Assembly: GCA_036924085.1 (NCBI GenBank)
Contig: JAVGWX010000011.1
Location: 34,284,386-34,348,385 of the forward strand
DNA: 64,000 bases
Direction: 5' to 3'
From: Ariolimax columbianus
Lineage: Eukaryota; Mollusca; Gastropoda; Stylommatophora; Arionidae
A program made the position numbers and the translations under genes. Shown piece after piece: positions 1 through 11,169 of the stretch. Within the stretch, counting starts at the first letter, position 1. Each line of letters begins with the position of its first letter. The notes below the pieces were generated by a model that ran no database searches, was not told the DNA's origin, and saw only the letters and a list, made by a program, of their open reading frames with translations.

Positions 1-905
1 TTTGTTAACATTGCCACTGTGACGTGAAACTCAATCAGCCATTATTTTTCCCACTGCCCTGTGGCATAATTGTTCACGAGAAAGGCTTTGGAAGTAAACC
101 CTGAGGAAAAATCTAGAGCTTCTTAGTTCAGAACAGTTCAAGTGCCATCTCCGTATCGAAGGTCGGCTGCAATGGATCTCCAGTGTACTCTATCTCTTGT
201 TGTAATGGTGCAATCTGAGAGGCTTTTTCCAGTCCATTTCCTGATGTTAAAATTTTGTCTGCCTCTTGAACGAATGCCTTCCACCCTTCCCTCCAGTATA
301 GTCTTCAACAAGGAGGTATGTCTTGTTATATGGCCAAAATAACGTGACCTTGATTTCCGTCAATAATTCTCTTTTAACCCCCAACTTTTTCAATACCTCC
401 GCATTTATTTTCTTCTCTTTCCAAGAAATAATACCCAGATTTCTATATACTCACATGTTTAAGGCGTCAATACTCTTTTCCAAACTTGCTATTCAGTGTC
501 CATGTTTCTGTACCATAAAGTAGTGACGAGTATACATAACACCTGACAATTCTCATTTTCAAATTCTGATATATCTGTTTGGATGTTGTGTGTCGCATGT
601 AGCCGAATACCATCTTGGCCATACCTATTCTCTTTCTGATTTCTTGTTCATAACTGCCTTCATCCATTATTATATGACCTAGATAGGAGAAACTCTGTAC
701 CTGTTTCAGTAGTTGATCTTTTATTTTTATCTGCATACATGGTTTCTTGTCACTTTTCCTAAGTATTATAGTTTTTGTTTTCTTTATGTTTATGTCTAAT
801 TCAAACTCTTGACTTATTTTGTATATTGTTGTCACAAGCTCCTGTAATTCTTGCTCACTTTTTGCCATCAAAACTGTATCATCTGCATTATCATCAGTCC
901 CATAA
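1..905 (-). mobile_element. LINE-D fragment: RT catalytic motif to 3' end
   Basis: Minus-strand reading from about 890 gives ADDTVLMAKSEQELQELV (the RT ADD motif region, first residue N instead of Y or F), then YLGHIIMDEG and LLYGTETWTL at 467-870, the usual C-terminal landmarks of RTE/L2-like reverse transcriptases. It continues as non-coding-looking 3' sequence to the window edge. A related piece is at 41330-41570. Interrupted by stops; a relic. The clade is only a guess. Confidence 0.75.
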
Positions 906-1368
906 CCTAGAATGTCACTGAGGCACTGTTATTGCAGTTTATAGTACCAGCTCCAGCCATACAACAACGGTGTGGCTTGGGCCGCTACACACCTGACGGA
1001 GCCCATCTCCGGCAATTACTGGCAAATGCATGGTCTGGTGGCATCTATAATGAACTAATACAGAAGAGCAATGTAGATCCGCAGCCAGTTATGGCTCCAT
1101 CTGCATATCTAAGGTTATTCATTGCCGCTCCTCCAATGACTCTATAGTACCTCCTCCATATTTCAACATTCTCATTCTATCACTTCTATGTTGGAGATCA
1201 GCCCTTTTCAGGGCTATGTACTTTGAAGCTCAACTTAATAGTTCAGACCTAAAAGCAGATTTCTAAAATCTTCAATATGTCCCAGCTATGACCAAAAGAA
1301 CTCTGTGGTTAAAAAGAATGTGTCTAGCTAAAAGATGGCTCATCCGAACAGATTAATGAAGTACTTAC
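906..1368. other. Intron sequence, nothing recognised
   Basis: Intron downstream of the last POLR3B exon in the window. It holds a 71-codon ORF (932-1147, plus) with no recognisable motif. Nothing supports a gene. Confidence 0.5.
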
Positions 1369-1417
1369 AAGGTCAGTGAATGGCATGTCCTCCTGAGGAA
1401 CTATCAAACCGCACACT
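1369..1417 (-). CDS. POLR3B: POLR3B exon 21 of window (last one present)
   Basis: 49 nt. Its first base completes Gly, then it encodes VCGLIVPQEDMPFTDL, matching GVCGLIVPQEDMPF directly after the GQKG motif. Acceptor CCTCAG, donor CTT|GTAAGT, phase 0. The next conserved block (G.CPD..MNPHG.PSRMT) was not found between 1 and 1368 on the minus strand, so it lies outside the window. Confidence 0.93.
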
Positions 1418-1489
1418 CTGAGGACAAACAAGAAGATATGAAGCCCTGTTCTGAAGCTTCTAAACAGCCAACATAAATCTGGTATCATG

Positions 1490-2520
1490 CACTAAATTAA
1501 CGTCTTTATACCGGTTTAGAAGACTCTGTATACAAACAGTTTCATTTACATTCCTTGGTCTAAAATATTAGAGCATCCAATTTATTTTTAAATGCATTAA
1601 TTTTCCCTGCCTCCACTACTTCCTGTGGCAACGCATTCCAGGCATTCACCACTCTCTGACTAAAATAATATTTTCTAATATCTAATCTGGACCTTTCTTT
1701 AGTTAATTTGTAGCTATGCCCTCTTGTTCTTGTAATTAGAAAAACTTGTTATAGTCTAATTTATTCGTTCCTTTGATTACCTTATAAACCTGTATTATGA
1801 ACCTTGAATTCTTCTCTTTTATAAAAACTGTAGGCCTGTTTTTCTTTGTCTTTCCTCATTACTGCAATTCTGGAATCCCACTATTAGCTATGTTGCTCTT
1901 TTTTTGTATCCTTTCCACCATGTTTATATCTCTACAAAAAGGACTCCACACCTGTATGGCGATGAAGACTAACGTCTGGTCAGGTACAACATACTGATCA
2001 GACATGATAGTCAGAGTCAGGCAAAATATACTGGTTAAGACCCTCACCTCTGCTTCCTCATAGACCTCCTGGAAATGGGCTGTTTTCATGGAACTATGGC
2101 TAATGGGTGAGGGATCAACGTGATCCCCTTAGTAGTGAGCAACACGCAGATGAAGCCAAGTATAGCACTACCGCCTGGAGGACTCCGGTCCGCCCGGAGG
2201 ACCCTGGTCCCCCTTCATCAGCACGCTTGGGATGTGAGGAAAGCTACTGCAACCCGTCAATTAATGTCCTTTTCAGGACGCACAAAATAGTAAAAATTAC
2301 TCATTGTGGCCATTCGAAACAACAACTCTACACCTGAACACAGTACTAAAATCTAGGTCTAACTAATGCTTTATACAGTTTGACTATCACCTCCTTACTC
2401 CTATGTTTAATATTTCTTTTTATCATACCTAACATTGCATTTGCCTTTTTCACTGCTACCTGGACTTGCTAACTCACTTTACCTGTATGATCTATTATAA
2501 CCTCTAGGTAATGTAACCAC
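1490..2520 (-). mobile_element. LINE-C (CR1/Jockey-like) 3' fragment, interrupted by a family B repeat
   Basis: Closely similar to 11170-11800, including the text-like landmarks cactacttcctgtggcaa and ctaatgctttatacagttt. The minus strand carries the end of the RT ORF and the 3' UTR. It is split by a family B insertion at 1957-2329, whose flanks acacctgta / acacctgaa look like a 9-nt target-site duplication. Confidence 0.75.
1957..2329 (+). mobile_element. Family B SINE-like repeat, copy 1 (inserted in LINE-C)
   Basis: 373-bp insert. Its boundaries are fixed by the uninterrupted LINE-C sequence at 11640 and by a 9-nt direct repeat. Other copies are at 14230-14545, 37115-37455 (same orientation) and 42818-43165 (reverse). 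Landmarks: gtctggtcagg near one end, gatccc..tagtagtgag in the middle, ggaaagctact, and a (CAA)n-like end. No coding capacity. Confidence 0.75.
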
Positions 2521-2769
2521 CAACATTATGATGGTTATTTTCAACAGAAACATCATTTCAAAATCACCACTAACACAAATACAAAGATCAATCAATCAAA
2601 CCCACTCAGCTTTCTGTGATGTCTTCAAATATACCTCTCAACTCTTTGTGCTATTTTTTCCAGCTCTGTCCATGCCACCTTCATGTCATGTTTCTGCAAG
2701 CTCTCTTCTTCATGAGTGTTCAGGTGCGCCTCTACTTCTCGTACCTTGGACATTTCCAAAACAATGACT
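2521..2769. other. Intron, nothing recognised
   Basis: Part of the 5.0 kb intron between exons 20 and 21. No ORF with a recognisable motif. Confidence 0.5.
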
Positions 2770-3053
2770 GAGACCAAGATGCAGCAGTAAATGAGCTGAC
2801 AGCAGCCATAGCTGGCTGCTTGCATCAGGGTCAGAGAACCAGAACTGACCGAGCCTATATTCTGCCTCCACGTGGAAACAGGCGAGTCACGTGTAGCCTA
2901 GCCAAGTGATAAGGATCAAGTGGGGAGGCAAACCCGGCAGCCAAATAAGCTAGCTAAAATCAAATGTATCGGGTCAAAAGACGCGGATACCGCAGCCTCG
3001 ATGTAAACTACGACACAACATCCTTTTCAGGACTAACGCCAAAGAAGAAGAAC
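2770..3053 (-). mobile_element. S1 SINE-like repeat
   Basis: Shares the landmarks gagctgacagcagcca, ggctgcttgcatcagggtcag and gtaaactacgacacaa with 8605-8845 (other strand), 21740-21990 and 46690-46975. Its end abuts the large 26-bp array directly. Non-coding. Confidence 0.65.
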
Positions 3054-6000
3054 ACTGAGAAGATTGTAACAATGTAGGTCTAGAGAAGATTGTAACAGTG
3101 TAGGTATAGAGAAGATTGTAACAATGTGGGTCTAGAGAAGATTGTAACAATGTGGGTCTGGATAAGATTGTAACAATGTGGGTCTGGTGAAGATTGTAAC
3201 AGTGTAGGTCTAGAGAAGATTGTAACAATGTGGGTCTAGAGAAGATTGTAACAATGTGGGTCTGGATAAGATTGTAACAATGTGGGTCTGGTGAAGATTG
3301 TAACAGTGTAGGTCTAGAGAAGATTGTAACAATGTAGGTCTAGAGAAGATTGTAACAATGTGGGTCTAGAGAAAATTGTAACAATGTAGGTCTAGAGAAG
3401 ATTGTAACAATGTAGGTCTAGAGAAGATTGTAACAATGTGGGTCTAGAGAAGATTGTAACAATGTGGGTCTAGAAAAGATTATAACAATGTGGGTCTAGA
3501 AAAGATTGTAACAATGTGGGTCTAGAGAAGATTGTAACAATGTGGGTCTAAAAAAATTATAACAATGTGGGTCTAGAGAAGATTGTAACAATGTGGGTCT
3601 AGAGAAGATTATAACAATGTGGGTCTAGAGAAGATTGTAACAATATTGGTCTAGAGAAGATTGTAACAATGTGGGTCTGGAGAAGATTGTAACAATATTG
3701 GTCTAGAGAAGATTGTAACAATGTGGGTCTGGAGAATATTGTAACAATGTAGGTCTAGAGAAGATTGTAACAATGTAGATCTAGAGAAGATTGTAACAAT
3801 GTGGGTCTGGAGAAGATTGTAACAATGTAGGTCTAGAGAAGATTGTAACAATATAGGTCTAGAGAAGATTGTAACAATGTGGGTCTGGTGAAGATTGTAA
3901 CAATGTAGGTCTAGAGAAGATTGTAACAATGTAGGTCTAGAGAAAATTGTAACAATGTGGGTCTAGAGAAGATTGTAACAATATAGGTCTAGAGAAGATT
4001 GTAACAATGTAGGTCTAGAGAAAATTGTAACAATGTGGGTCTGGTGAAGATTGTAACAATGTGGGTCTAGAGAAGATTATAACAATGTGGGTCTAGAGAA
4101 GATTATAACAATGTGGGTCTAGAGAAGATTATTACAATGTAGGTAGGGAGAAGATTATAACAATGTAGGTCTGGAGAAGATTGTAACAATGTGGGTCTAG
4201 AGAAGATTGTAACAATGTGGGTCTAGAGAAGATTATAACAATGTGGGTCTAGAGAAGATTATAACAATGTGGGTCTAGAGAAGATTATTACAATGTAGGT
4301 CTGGAGAAGATTATAACAATGTAGGTCTGGAGAAGATTGTAACAATGTGGGTCTAAAAAAATTATAACAATGTGGGTCTAGAGAAGATTATAACAATGTG
4401 GGTCTAGAGAAGATTATTACAATGTAGGTCTGGAGAAGATTATAACAATGTGGGTCTAGAGAAGATTATAACAATGTGGGTCTAGAGAAGATTGTAACAA
4501 TGTGGGTCTAGAGAAGATTGTAACAATGTAGGTCTAGAGAAGATTGTAACAATGTAGGTCTAGAGAAGATTGTAACAATGTGGGTCTAGAGAAGATTGTA
4601 ACAATGTGGGTCTAGAGAAGATTGTAACAATGTAGGTGTAGAGAAGATTGTAACAATGTAGGTCTAGAGAAGATTGTAACAATGTAGGTCTAGAGAAGAT
4701 TGTAACAATGTAGGTCTAGAGAAGATTGTAACAATGTAGGTCTAGAGAAGATTGTAACAATGTGGGTCTAGAGAAGATTGTAACAATGAAGTCTAGAGAA
4801 GATTGTAACAATGTAGGTCTAGAGAAGAATGTAACAATGTAGGTCTAGAGAAAATTGTAACAATGTGGGTCTGGTGAAGATTGTAACAATGTGGGTCTAG
4901 AGAAGATTATAACAATGTGGGTCTAGAGAAGATTATAACAATGTGGGTCTAGAGAAGATTATTACAATGTAGGTAGGGAGAAGATTATAACAATGTAGGT
5001 CTGGAGAAGATTGTAACAATGTGGGTCTAGAGAAGATTGTAACAATGTGGGTCTAGAGAAGATTATAACAATGTGGGTCTAGAGAAGATTATAACAATGT
5101 GGGTCTAGAGAAGATTATTACAATGTAGGTCTGGAGAAGATTATAATAATGTAGGTCTGGAGAAGATTGTAACAATGTGGGTCTAAAAAAATTATAACAA
5201 TGTGGGTCTAGAGAAGATTATAACAATGTGGGTCTAGAGAAGATTATTACAATGTAGGTCTGGAGAAGATTATAACAATGTGGGTCTAGAGAAGATTATA
5301 ACAATGTGGGTCTAGAGAAGATTGTAATAATGTGGGTCTAGAGAAGATTATAACAATGTAGGTCTAGAGAAGACTGTAACAATGTGGGTCTGGTGAAGAT
5401 TGTAACAATGTAGGTCTAGAGAAGATTGTAACAATGTAGGTCTAGAGAAGATTGTAACAATGTAGGTCTAGAGAAGATTGTAACAATGTGGGTCTAGAGA
5501 AGATTATAACAATGTGGGTCTAGAGAAGATTATAACAATGTAGGTCTGGAGAAGATTATAACAATGTGGGTCTGGAGAAGATTATAACAATGTTGGTCTA
5601 GAGAAGATTATAACAATGTTGGTCTAAAGAAGATTGTAACAATGTAGGTCTAGAGAAGATTGTAACAATGTAGGTCTAGAGAAGATTGTAACAATGTGGG
5701 TCTGGTGAAGATTGTAGCAATGTAGGTCTAGAGAAGATTGTAACAATGTGGGTCTGGTGAAGATTGTAACAATGTAGGTCTAGAGAAGATTGTAACAATG
5801 TGGGTCTAGAGAAGATTGTAACAATGTAGGTCTAGAGAAGATTGTAACAATGTAGGTCTAGAGAAGATTGTAACAATGTGGGTCTAGAGAAGATTGTAAC
5901 AATGTGGGTCTAGAGAAGATTGTAACAATGTAGGTCTAGAGAAGATTGTAACAATGTAGGTCTAGAGAAGATTGTAACAATGTAGGTCTAGAGAAGATTG

Positions 6001-6196
6001 TAACAATGTAGGTCTAGAGAAGATTGTAACAATGTAGGTCTAGAGAAGATTGTAACAATGTGGGTCTAGAGAAGATTGTAACAATGTAGGTCTAGAGAAG
6101 ATTGTAACAATGTAGGTCTAGAGAAGATTGTAACAATGTAGGTCTAGAGAAGATTGTAACAATGTAGGTCTAGAGAAGATTGTAACAATGTGGGTC
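3054..6196. repeat. Large tandem array, 26-bp unit, about 120 copies
   Basis: About 3.14 kb of tandem copies of a 26-bp unit (gattgtaacaatgtgggtct followed by agagaa), with recurring variants (gtagg/gtggg; attataac/attgtaac; ctggtgaag; ctaaaaaaat). Rare variants recur in the same order 830 bp apart (4041/4871 ctggtg; 4141/4971 aggtaggga; 4351/5181 gtctaaaaaa), so there is a higher-order duplication. It sits in the intron between exons 20 and 21. The minus-strand ORFs through it are a by-product of the period. Confidence 0.97.
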
Positions 6197-6417
6197 CCAT
6201 AGCAATGACTACTGTTGAGAATGCAGTATTAGACAACAGTAAGAGGTTTCACGAGAGATGTGGTGCAGTGCTTTGCAATCACTAACTATATAAGTCAGGG
6301 ACATCCGGGTAGACTGGAGCATGATCTGTTTAGGCTACAGTGAGAAACAAGTGTTTTACTTTAAGATTGCACCCAATTTGTTAAGACACCCACCAACACT
6401 TCCAACACCATACTTAC
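6197..6417. other. Intron, no feature seen
   Basis: Unique-looking intron sequence between the 26-bp array and the exon 20 donor. Confidence 0.5.
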
Positions 6418-6561
6418 CCTTTCTGCCCATGTCTGCTGCTGAACTTATCGCCAACCTCTGGCCTCCGAGTCTGTCTCATTAGTAACTTGATCAGCAATGA
6501 CTCTTCCTGATTCTGAGTGACAAGAACTCGTTCTACATAGGCTGGTTCTGAACCTTTGTAC
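6418..6561 (-). CDS. POLR3B: POLR3B exon 20 of window (catalytic hybrid-binding motif)
   Basis: 144 nt. It encodes [20 protein letters not shown] then [15 protein letters not shown] and [12 protein letters not shown]. The final motif is the conserved basic active-site segment of the beta/RPB2/RPC2 family that contacts the nucleic-acid hybrid. Acceptor CTTAAAG, donor AAAGG|GTAAGT. The frame is not the one of the longest local ORF. Confidence 0.97.
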
Positions 6562-6689
6562 CTTTAAGCAACAAAACATATTAGAAAGCATTAACATATT
6601 ATACAAGAAGTATAGGGAGTGATAGACATGTTTAGGATCTAGGCTGCAGGTCCAAAAATTGCAGGAGTCAGGCTCCATGTAGGGTTGTA

Positions 6690-6919
6690 CAACATGGTGG
6701 AGAGTATGGGTGAACTGTTCTTTACTGACAAATGCACCTGTCATACTGGGAAAATGACCCCTGAACATCTGTTACGAAATTGCCAGACATACGAGGACCG
6801 GAGAAAGCGTATGTGGCCATCCCTAAACAAGCCCTATGGCAGTTTCAACAGCCTCAGGATGACAGTTGCTATCTTTGAATAAATTCAAGCCGACATCTGA
6901 TAACGTACGAAGAAGAGGA
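6690..6919 (+). mobile_element. LINE-A 3' end, 5'-truncated copy
   Basis: The plus strand encodes DKCTCHTGKMTPEHLLRNCQ then TYEDRRKRMWPS and ends in cgtacgaagaagagg. This is the same C-terminal CxC...H....C knuckle and 3' tail as the long LINE-A copies at 27438-30568 and 52416-55720. Confidence 0.8.
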
Positions 6920-7310
6920 AAAGAATTACTTTTGAAAATATTAATTCGTAATGTACAAATTTAAGTTTATTTTCAAAGCAATATCTACCTATATTCACCA
7001 TTCCATATTTGTTTTGTGCCATAAGCTGCTGCATAACATGGCTCCGGCAGTTAGACCTTGAATGTTGGCGGAAGGAGAGGAAATTAAGCGGGAAAATAAG
7101 ATTATGTCATGTCCCTTAAAACTGAAGCAGCATTTATGTGATAGGAGGAAATTGCGGGAGTAAATACAACACCGGTCATGAATTATTAGGCAACCTGCCA
7201 CCTGAGATTTGTCATAGTACAACACACAAAACTTGAGACAGTGGGAACAATCATTGGAAGGTACGCAAAGTTGTACAATTTATAAAGGTAATAACCACAC
7301 ATTGTATAAC
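6920..7310. other. Intron, nothing recognised
   Basis: AT-rich intron. No supported feature. Confidence 0.5.
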
Positions 7311-7313
7311 TGA

Positions 7314-7494
7314 GACAGGTAATAGCCACACAACTCGGACAGCTAATAGCCACACAACTCGGACAGCTAATAGCCACACAACTCGGACAGCTAATAGCCA
7401 CACAACTCGGACAGCTAATAGCCACACAACTCGGACAGCTAATAGCCACACAACTCGGACAGCTAATAGCCACACAACTCGGACAGCTAATAAC
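7314..7494. repeat. 24-bp tandem repeat, about 7 copies
   Basis: Unit cacaactcggacagctaata plus gcca, almost invariant across seven copies. Because 24 is a multiple of 3, two minus-strand frames stay open (repeats of AISCPSCV and LLAVRVVW). There is no start context or homology to support translation. Confidence 0.95.
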
Positions 7495-7590
7495 CCCATG
7501 CTGCCCAACTCAGATAGATTCTCATCTCTGCCAACAAAACAAGACCACATAATCATATGAACCCAGATAACAGAACTATGGCGGACTCAC

Positions 7591-7711
7591 GTAATTGGCG
7601 TCTCCTTGTATTCCGTCTGCTTGACCTGCCCCAGTGCTGGTTGTATGGATGGTGCTGTGACAGTAGGCATTTCTTTGTTCACCATCACCTGACGATTCTC
7701 AATTCGTACAC
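7591..7711 (-). CDS. POLR3B: POLR3B exon 19 of window
   Basis: 121 nt. It encodes VRIENRQVMVNKEMPTVT and a variable linker, then KQTEYKETPIT. It matches VENKQVLVNKSMPTVT...QYKDVPITYKG. Acceptor CTTCTAG, donor AATTAC|GTGAGT, which leaves two bases completed by G of exon 20. Confidence 0.96.
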
Positions 7712-7779
7712 CTAGAAGACATTAACAATAACATTATAACCCCTCTGTTACTTTCTTATCATCTCGTTGATCAGTTCTA

Positions 7780-7937
7780 AGACTGCTGAAGACAGATATT
7801 TCGGACCGAAAAGTACAAACATCTTAGTCAAGCTGTAAACTAGTGATACAGCGCAGTCCGTTTTCCGGAACTACATCTTGCTACTTGCAATGCTCTATTT
7901 AGGACTTAGTAGCGGGAAATTGAGAACGAACGAAGAA
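7780..7937 (-). mobile_element. S1 SINE-like repeat, partial
   Basis: Carries the S1 5' part in reverse: gctgaagacagatatttcgg, then gctgtaaactag, then ttgagaacgaac, as at 17690-17858 and (opposite strand) 35880-36000. Confidence 0.7.
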
Positions 7938-8425
7938 GAAGTCCTAGACTGGTTGTAAGGTTGTCTAAGCATGTCCCTCCATTTGACCCCATCCTCTGGT
8001 TGATCAGTCCTTAGACTGGTTGTAAGGTTGTCTAAGCATGTCCCTCCATTTGACCCCATCCTCTGGTTGATCAGTCCTTAGACTGGTTGTAAGGTTGTCT
8101 AAGCATGTCTCTATTTGACCTATAGAAGTTGTAGGAATACTTTATTTGAGATTTGTAAGTAGATAAAATAACAGAGATGCAGAAAATAGCCTTAGGACTG
8201 ATCAACCAGAGGATAGGGTCAAATGGAGAGACATGCTCAGTCAACCTTACAACCAGTTTTAGGACTGATCAACCAGAGGATAGGGCCAAATGAAGAGACA
8301 TACTCAGACAACCTTACAACCAGTCTTTGGACTGATCAACCAGAGGATAGGGCCGAATGAAGAGACATACTCAGACAACCTTACAACCAGTTTTAGGACT
8401 GATAAAGCAGAGGATGATGATGACT
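7938..8425. repeat. Inverted pair of tandem arrays (LINE-tail unit, about 67 bp)
   Basis: Three copies of a 66-67-bp unit (tagactggttgtaaggttgt ... cctctggttgatcagt) at about 7941-8118 are followed after about 70 bp by three reverse-complement copies at about 8190-8396. The reverse unit reads PEDRVKWRDML in one frame, typical of the extreme C-terminus of LINE reverse transcriptases, and the last copy ends in gatgatgatgact, a LINE-like 3' tail. It could fold into a long hairpin. Confidence 0.8.
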
Positions 8426-8604
8426 CTTACTTTGGCTTCATGTTGTGAACTTCGAGGGTCAGAGACAGCTTTCTATTTTCTCATCTGTTTGTCATGTCTG
8501 TGTTCTGTACATGCTAGATATACAACTTCAGCCACATTTTCTGGCTGAAGAATTGAGATCTTTACATATTTCTTTTTCTCTTTCTGGCATTCATCCTAAA
8601 AAGG

Positions 8605-8846
8605 ATGTTGCGATGTAGTTTACAGCGGGGTTTTGATATCTGCACCTTTTTGTCCAACACCTCCGATTTCAGCACACCATTTTTGTGACCAGGTTTGCAT
8701 GGTTGCAGTCTGTGTCAGGGCCACCACTTGGAGACAGAATATGGTCTTGGTCAGTTATGGGTCACTGACCCTGACGCAAGCAGTGAGCTATGAGTCGCTG
8801 GCTGCTGTCAGCTCATTCACTGCTGCATCTTCGGCCCTGCTGTAGG
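8605..8846 (+). mobile_element. S1 SINE-like repeat
   Basis: Same landmarks as the other S1 copies: gatatctgcacctttttgtc, then tcagttatgggtcactgacc, then gagtcgctggctgctgtcag. No coding capacity. Confidence 0.7.
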
Positions 8847-8859
8847 TGCTCTTCTAATT

Positions 8860-9570
8860 GTCTCCATGATTTGTGCTTACTTACTTTCCATGTTCCAGGC
8901 ACTACATCACATATCATTCTTCCAGTACTCAGCCATGTGGATTGCCATGTTGTTGCCCCTCATCAGGTAGTCCATTCCGTAAGCCTCCTGGAGGTTTTGG
9001 GCAGATCATCAGGTGGTCTGGGTATTGTGTTGCTCCACATTCGCATGTTTCATCATCCCTGCATCTCCATCTTTTTAGGTTTTTCCTGCATCAAGATAAG
9101 CCAGTTCGAAGTCTATTTGTGCCAAGAGTGCATCAGCCTGCACCAGTAAAACCTGCATCAGATAAACCTGCAACAGCGTGCACCAGTAAAACCTGCACCA
9201 GTAAAACCTGCACCAGCGTGCACCAGCAAAACCTGCATCAGATAAACCTGCAACAGCATGCACCAGTAAAACCTGCACCAGCGTGCACCAGCAAAACCTG
9301 GAACAACATGCACCAGTAAAACCTGCACCAGTAAAACCTGCATCAGCAAAACCTGCACCAGCGTGCATGAGCCTGCACCAGAAAAACCTGCACCAGCGTG
9401 CATGAGCCTGCACCAGAAAAACCTGCACCAGCGTGCAGGATTTAGGCATCCAGTGACTGTCCGACCTGTCTCATTCATTGCTGCATCAATAATTTTGACA
9501 AGTGCTGAATTCTTCCAGACTGGTGATGCACTCACCTATGGAGAAACACTGGGCGAGTGCTGGTGCTCTT
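8860..9570 (-). mobile_element. Degraded LINE 3' region containing a tandem array
   Basis: Similar to 20940-21470 (ttccatgttccaggcactac vs ttccatgtccaagcaccaag; aagataagccagttcgaagt vs gatacgccagtttgaagt). The minus strand resembles the C-terminal region after RNase H of a LINE, broken by stops. A tandem array occupies 9130-9440. Confidence 0.6.
9130..9440. repeat. Tandem array of a cagtaaaacctgcac-type unit
   Basis: Units of about 14-26 bp built on accagtaaaacctgcacca with interspersed gcgtgcat. It has grown inside LINE-derived sequence. Cys/Trp-rich frames through it are artefacts. Confidence 0.9.
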
Positions 9571-10049
9571 AGGACATCTGGCTTTGTTTACCATGTTGTG
9601 CCAGTTAGTTTTCGTATGATATTGCACTGACATGTGAACATTCAGTATACAATTGGTAGAGCTGTTAGTCATTGCCTTTCACAGGATCCCTGGGAAGACA
9701 AGAAAGCTACTCCAAACGCAGCAGGAATTTGCCTATGTAAATAGGTTAGGTATGCAATAGTTATGAGTTGGAGAGTCTTCTACTATATAGGTATTAGACC
9801 TCGATGTTAGGCACTTATCTCTGCCACACAGAATTCCCAGAAACCATTCAGGCATACAAATTGATCATCTTTGCAACCAGGTTATCTCATTGAAAATTGT
9901 TACCTGACTAGACATGGTAGCAAAGAGAGGAATTGATCATTCTCTCATAAAGTTGAAGACCAATAATAGGGAGCAAAGAAACAGACATGTATGACTCAGA
10001 TACTGCATTGGAACAAGAACATAAGATCAGACTGATGTTACGACTAAAA
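9571..10049. other. Intron, nothing recognised
   Basis: No ORF or repeat I could support. Confidence 0.5.
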
Positions 10050-10615
10050 GATTTACATTAGGGACAGAGGACAACACACATGAAAACAACTAGCATCTTC
10101 TCCAATCATCTGATGGTATTCTTCTAACACAGCAAGGTTCACGAAGGACACTGCGTTTCTGGTCTTCACCAGTCCCCCACAGCTTTTCGAGCATGGACAT
10201 TCCCCTGGGCTAGACTGCCTCTCTTTGGTCTGTATAAGTAGGGCAGTCCTGCAGGATATGTTCTGGTTTTTGCTTGGGTGCTCCACAATCGCATGTGGTG
10301 GTGGCTCTTCTTCTTACGCTTTGAGACGTCAGCTTGAATGTCTCTAAAGACAGCAGTGGTCCGCATCAGGTCATCGGTATCTCCATAAAGTTTGTCTTGG
10401 ATTGCAACAGGAGATGGCCAAATGTGCCTTCTCTGTAACTCGTATGTTGGACACTTTTGCAGCAGATGTTCAGCAGTCATTTTAACAGTGCCGCAGACAC
10501 ATTCATCCGCACGTTTTTCATGCAGTGTCTAAGGTCCATTTTGTGGAGGTGGGCTTTAAGTCTGCAATGTCCCATCCTCAGTCTGAATATCTTTGTCTGC
10601 TCATCTCTGTCAATT
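10050..10615 (-). mobile_element. LINE-B 3' fragment with a LINE-A 3' end nested in it
   Basis: Minus strand: 10615-10520 encodes TKIFRLRMGHCRLKAHLHKM, as in LINE-B at 38500-38600. Then 10515-10308 is a LINE-A tail (TAEHLLQKCPTYE, ...FRDIQADVSK, ending cgtaagaagaag). LINE-B resumes with HHHMRLWSTQAKTRTYPAGL and PKRGSLAQG. In the uninterrupted LINE-B copy at 38500 HLHRM is followed directly by RHHHMRLWS, so the LINE-A tail is an insertion. Confidence 0.75.
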
Positions 10616-10737
10616 TAGTCTATGCTGTCACTTTCTGGTTTATATTCTAAAAAACAATTAGCAAATCATGAAAGTAACTATGAGCACATACATTTTTCAC
10701 AGATGATCATGATCTACGTAGCGTTAGCTAATCTTAC

Positions 10738-10896
10738 CAGGAGCTGCAATACCATCGGTGTCCAGTGGCTGATGCTTCCAGACAGGTTTGTATGTTTCTC
10801 TATCCACCTTTGGTCCCATAATTCTGTCAAAAGTTTGATTAGCATAGCGTTTGAGAGCACACGTTTGTTTTCTGTACACCAGACAGCGTCCAAAAC
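10738..10896 (-). CDS. POLR3B: POLR3B exon 18 of window
   Basis: 159 nt. It encodes [20 protein letters not shown] then [11 protein letters not shown] and [15 protein letters not shown]. It matches [26 protein letters not shown] and DADGICSPGE. Acceptor TTGCCAG, donor CCTG|GTAAGA. Confidence 0.97.
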
Positions 10897-11169
10897 CTGG
10901 CAAGAAGATGGGTATTTCAATCAGACTAACAGTTATGCTAAACACAGTCACATAAAAAAACAGAAGCAAATAGTTTCCATGTACACATTACATTTGATGT
11001 ACAGACTTGATTGATGGCAGTCAATTTGAACATCACATCCAGGCCACAGACCTTCACATGTCGGCACAGCATATTTCATGTTTGATATTGATGTCAGGTG
11101 GTAGAATGGGGTGGCGTGGGGTGGAGGGAGAGAAGATGGATACCTTAACTGGTTCGTGTGGCTGAAGAA

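Noticed and set aside
932..1147. Possible small gene of 71 codons
   Set aside because: No motif, no splice or codon signal; lies in an intron amid LINE relics.
1418..1500. Further POLR3B exon after exon 21 in the first 1.4 kb
   Set aside because: No minus-strand frame with the expected CPD...NPHG block was found; the next exon must be outside.
3054..6196. CRISPR-like look (short regular repeat)
   Set aside because: There are no unique spacers; the repeats are contiguous and the context is an animal intron.
7186..7556. Cys-rich minus-strand ORFs (ISCPSCV repeats)
   Set aside because: They follow from a 24-bp tandem repeat; period divisible by three keeps frames open.
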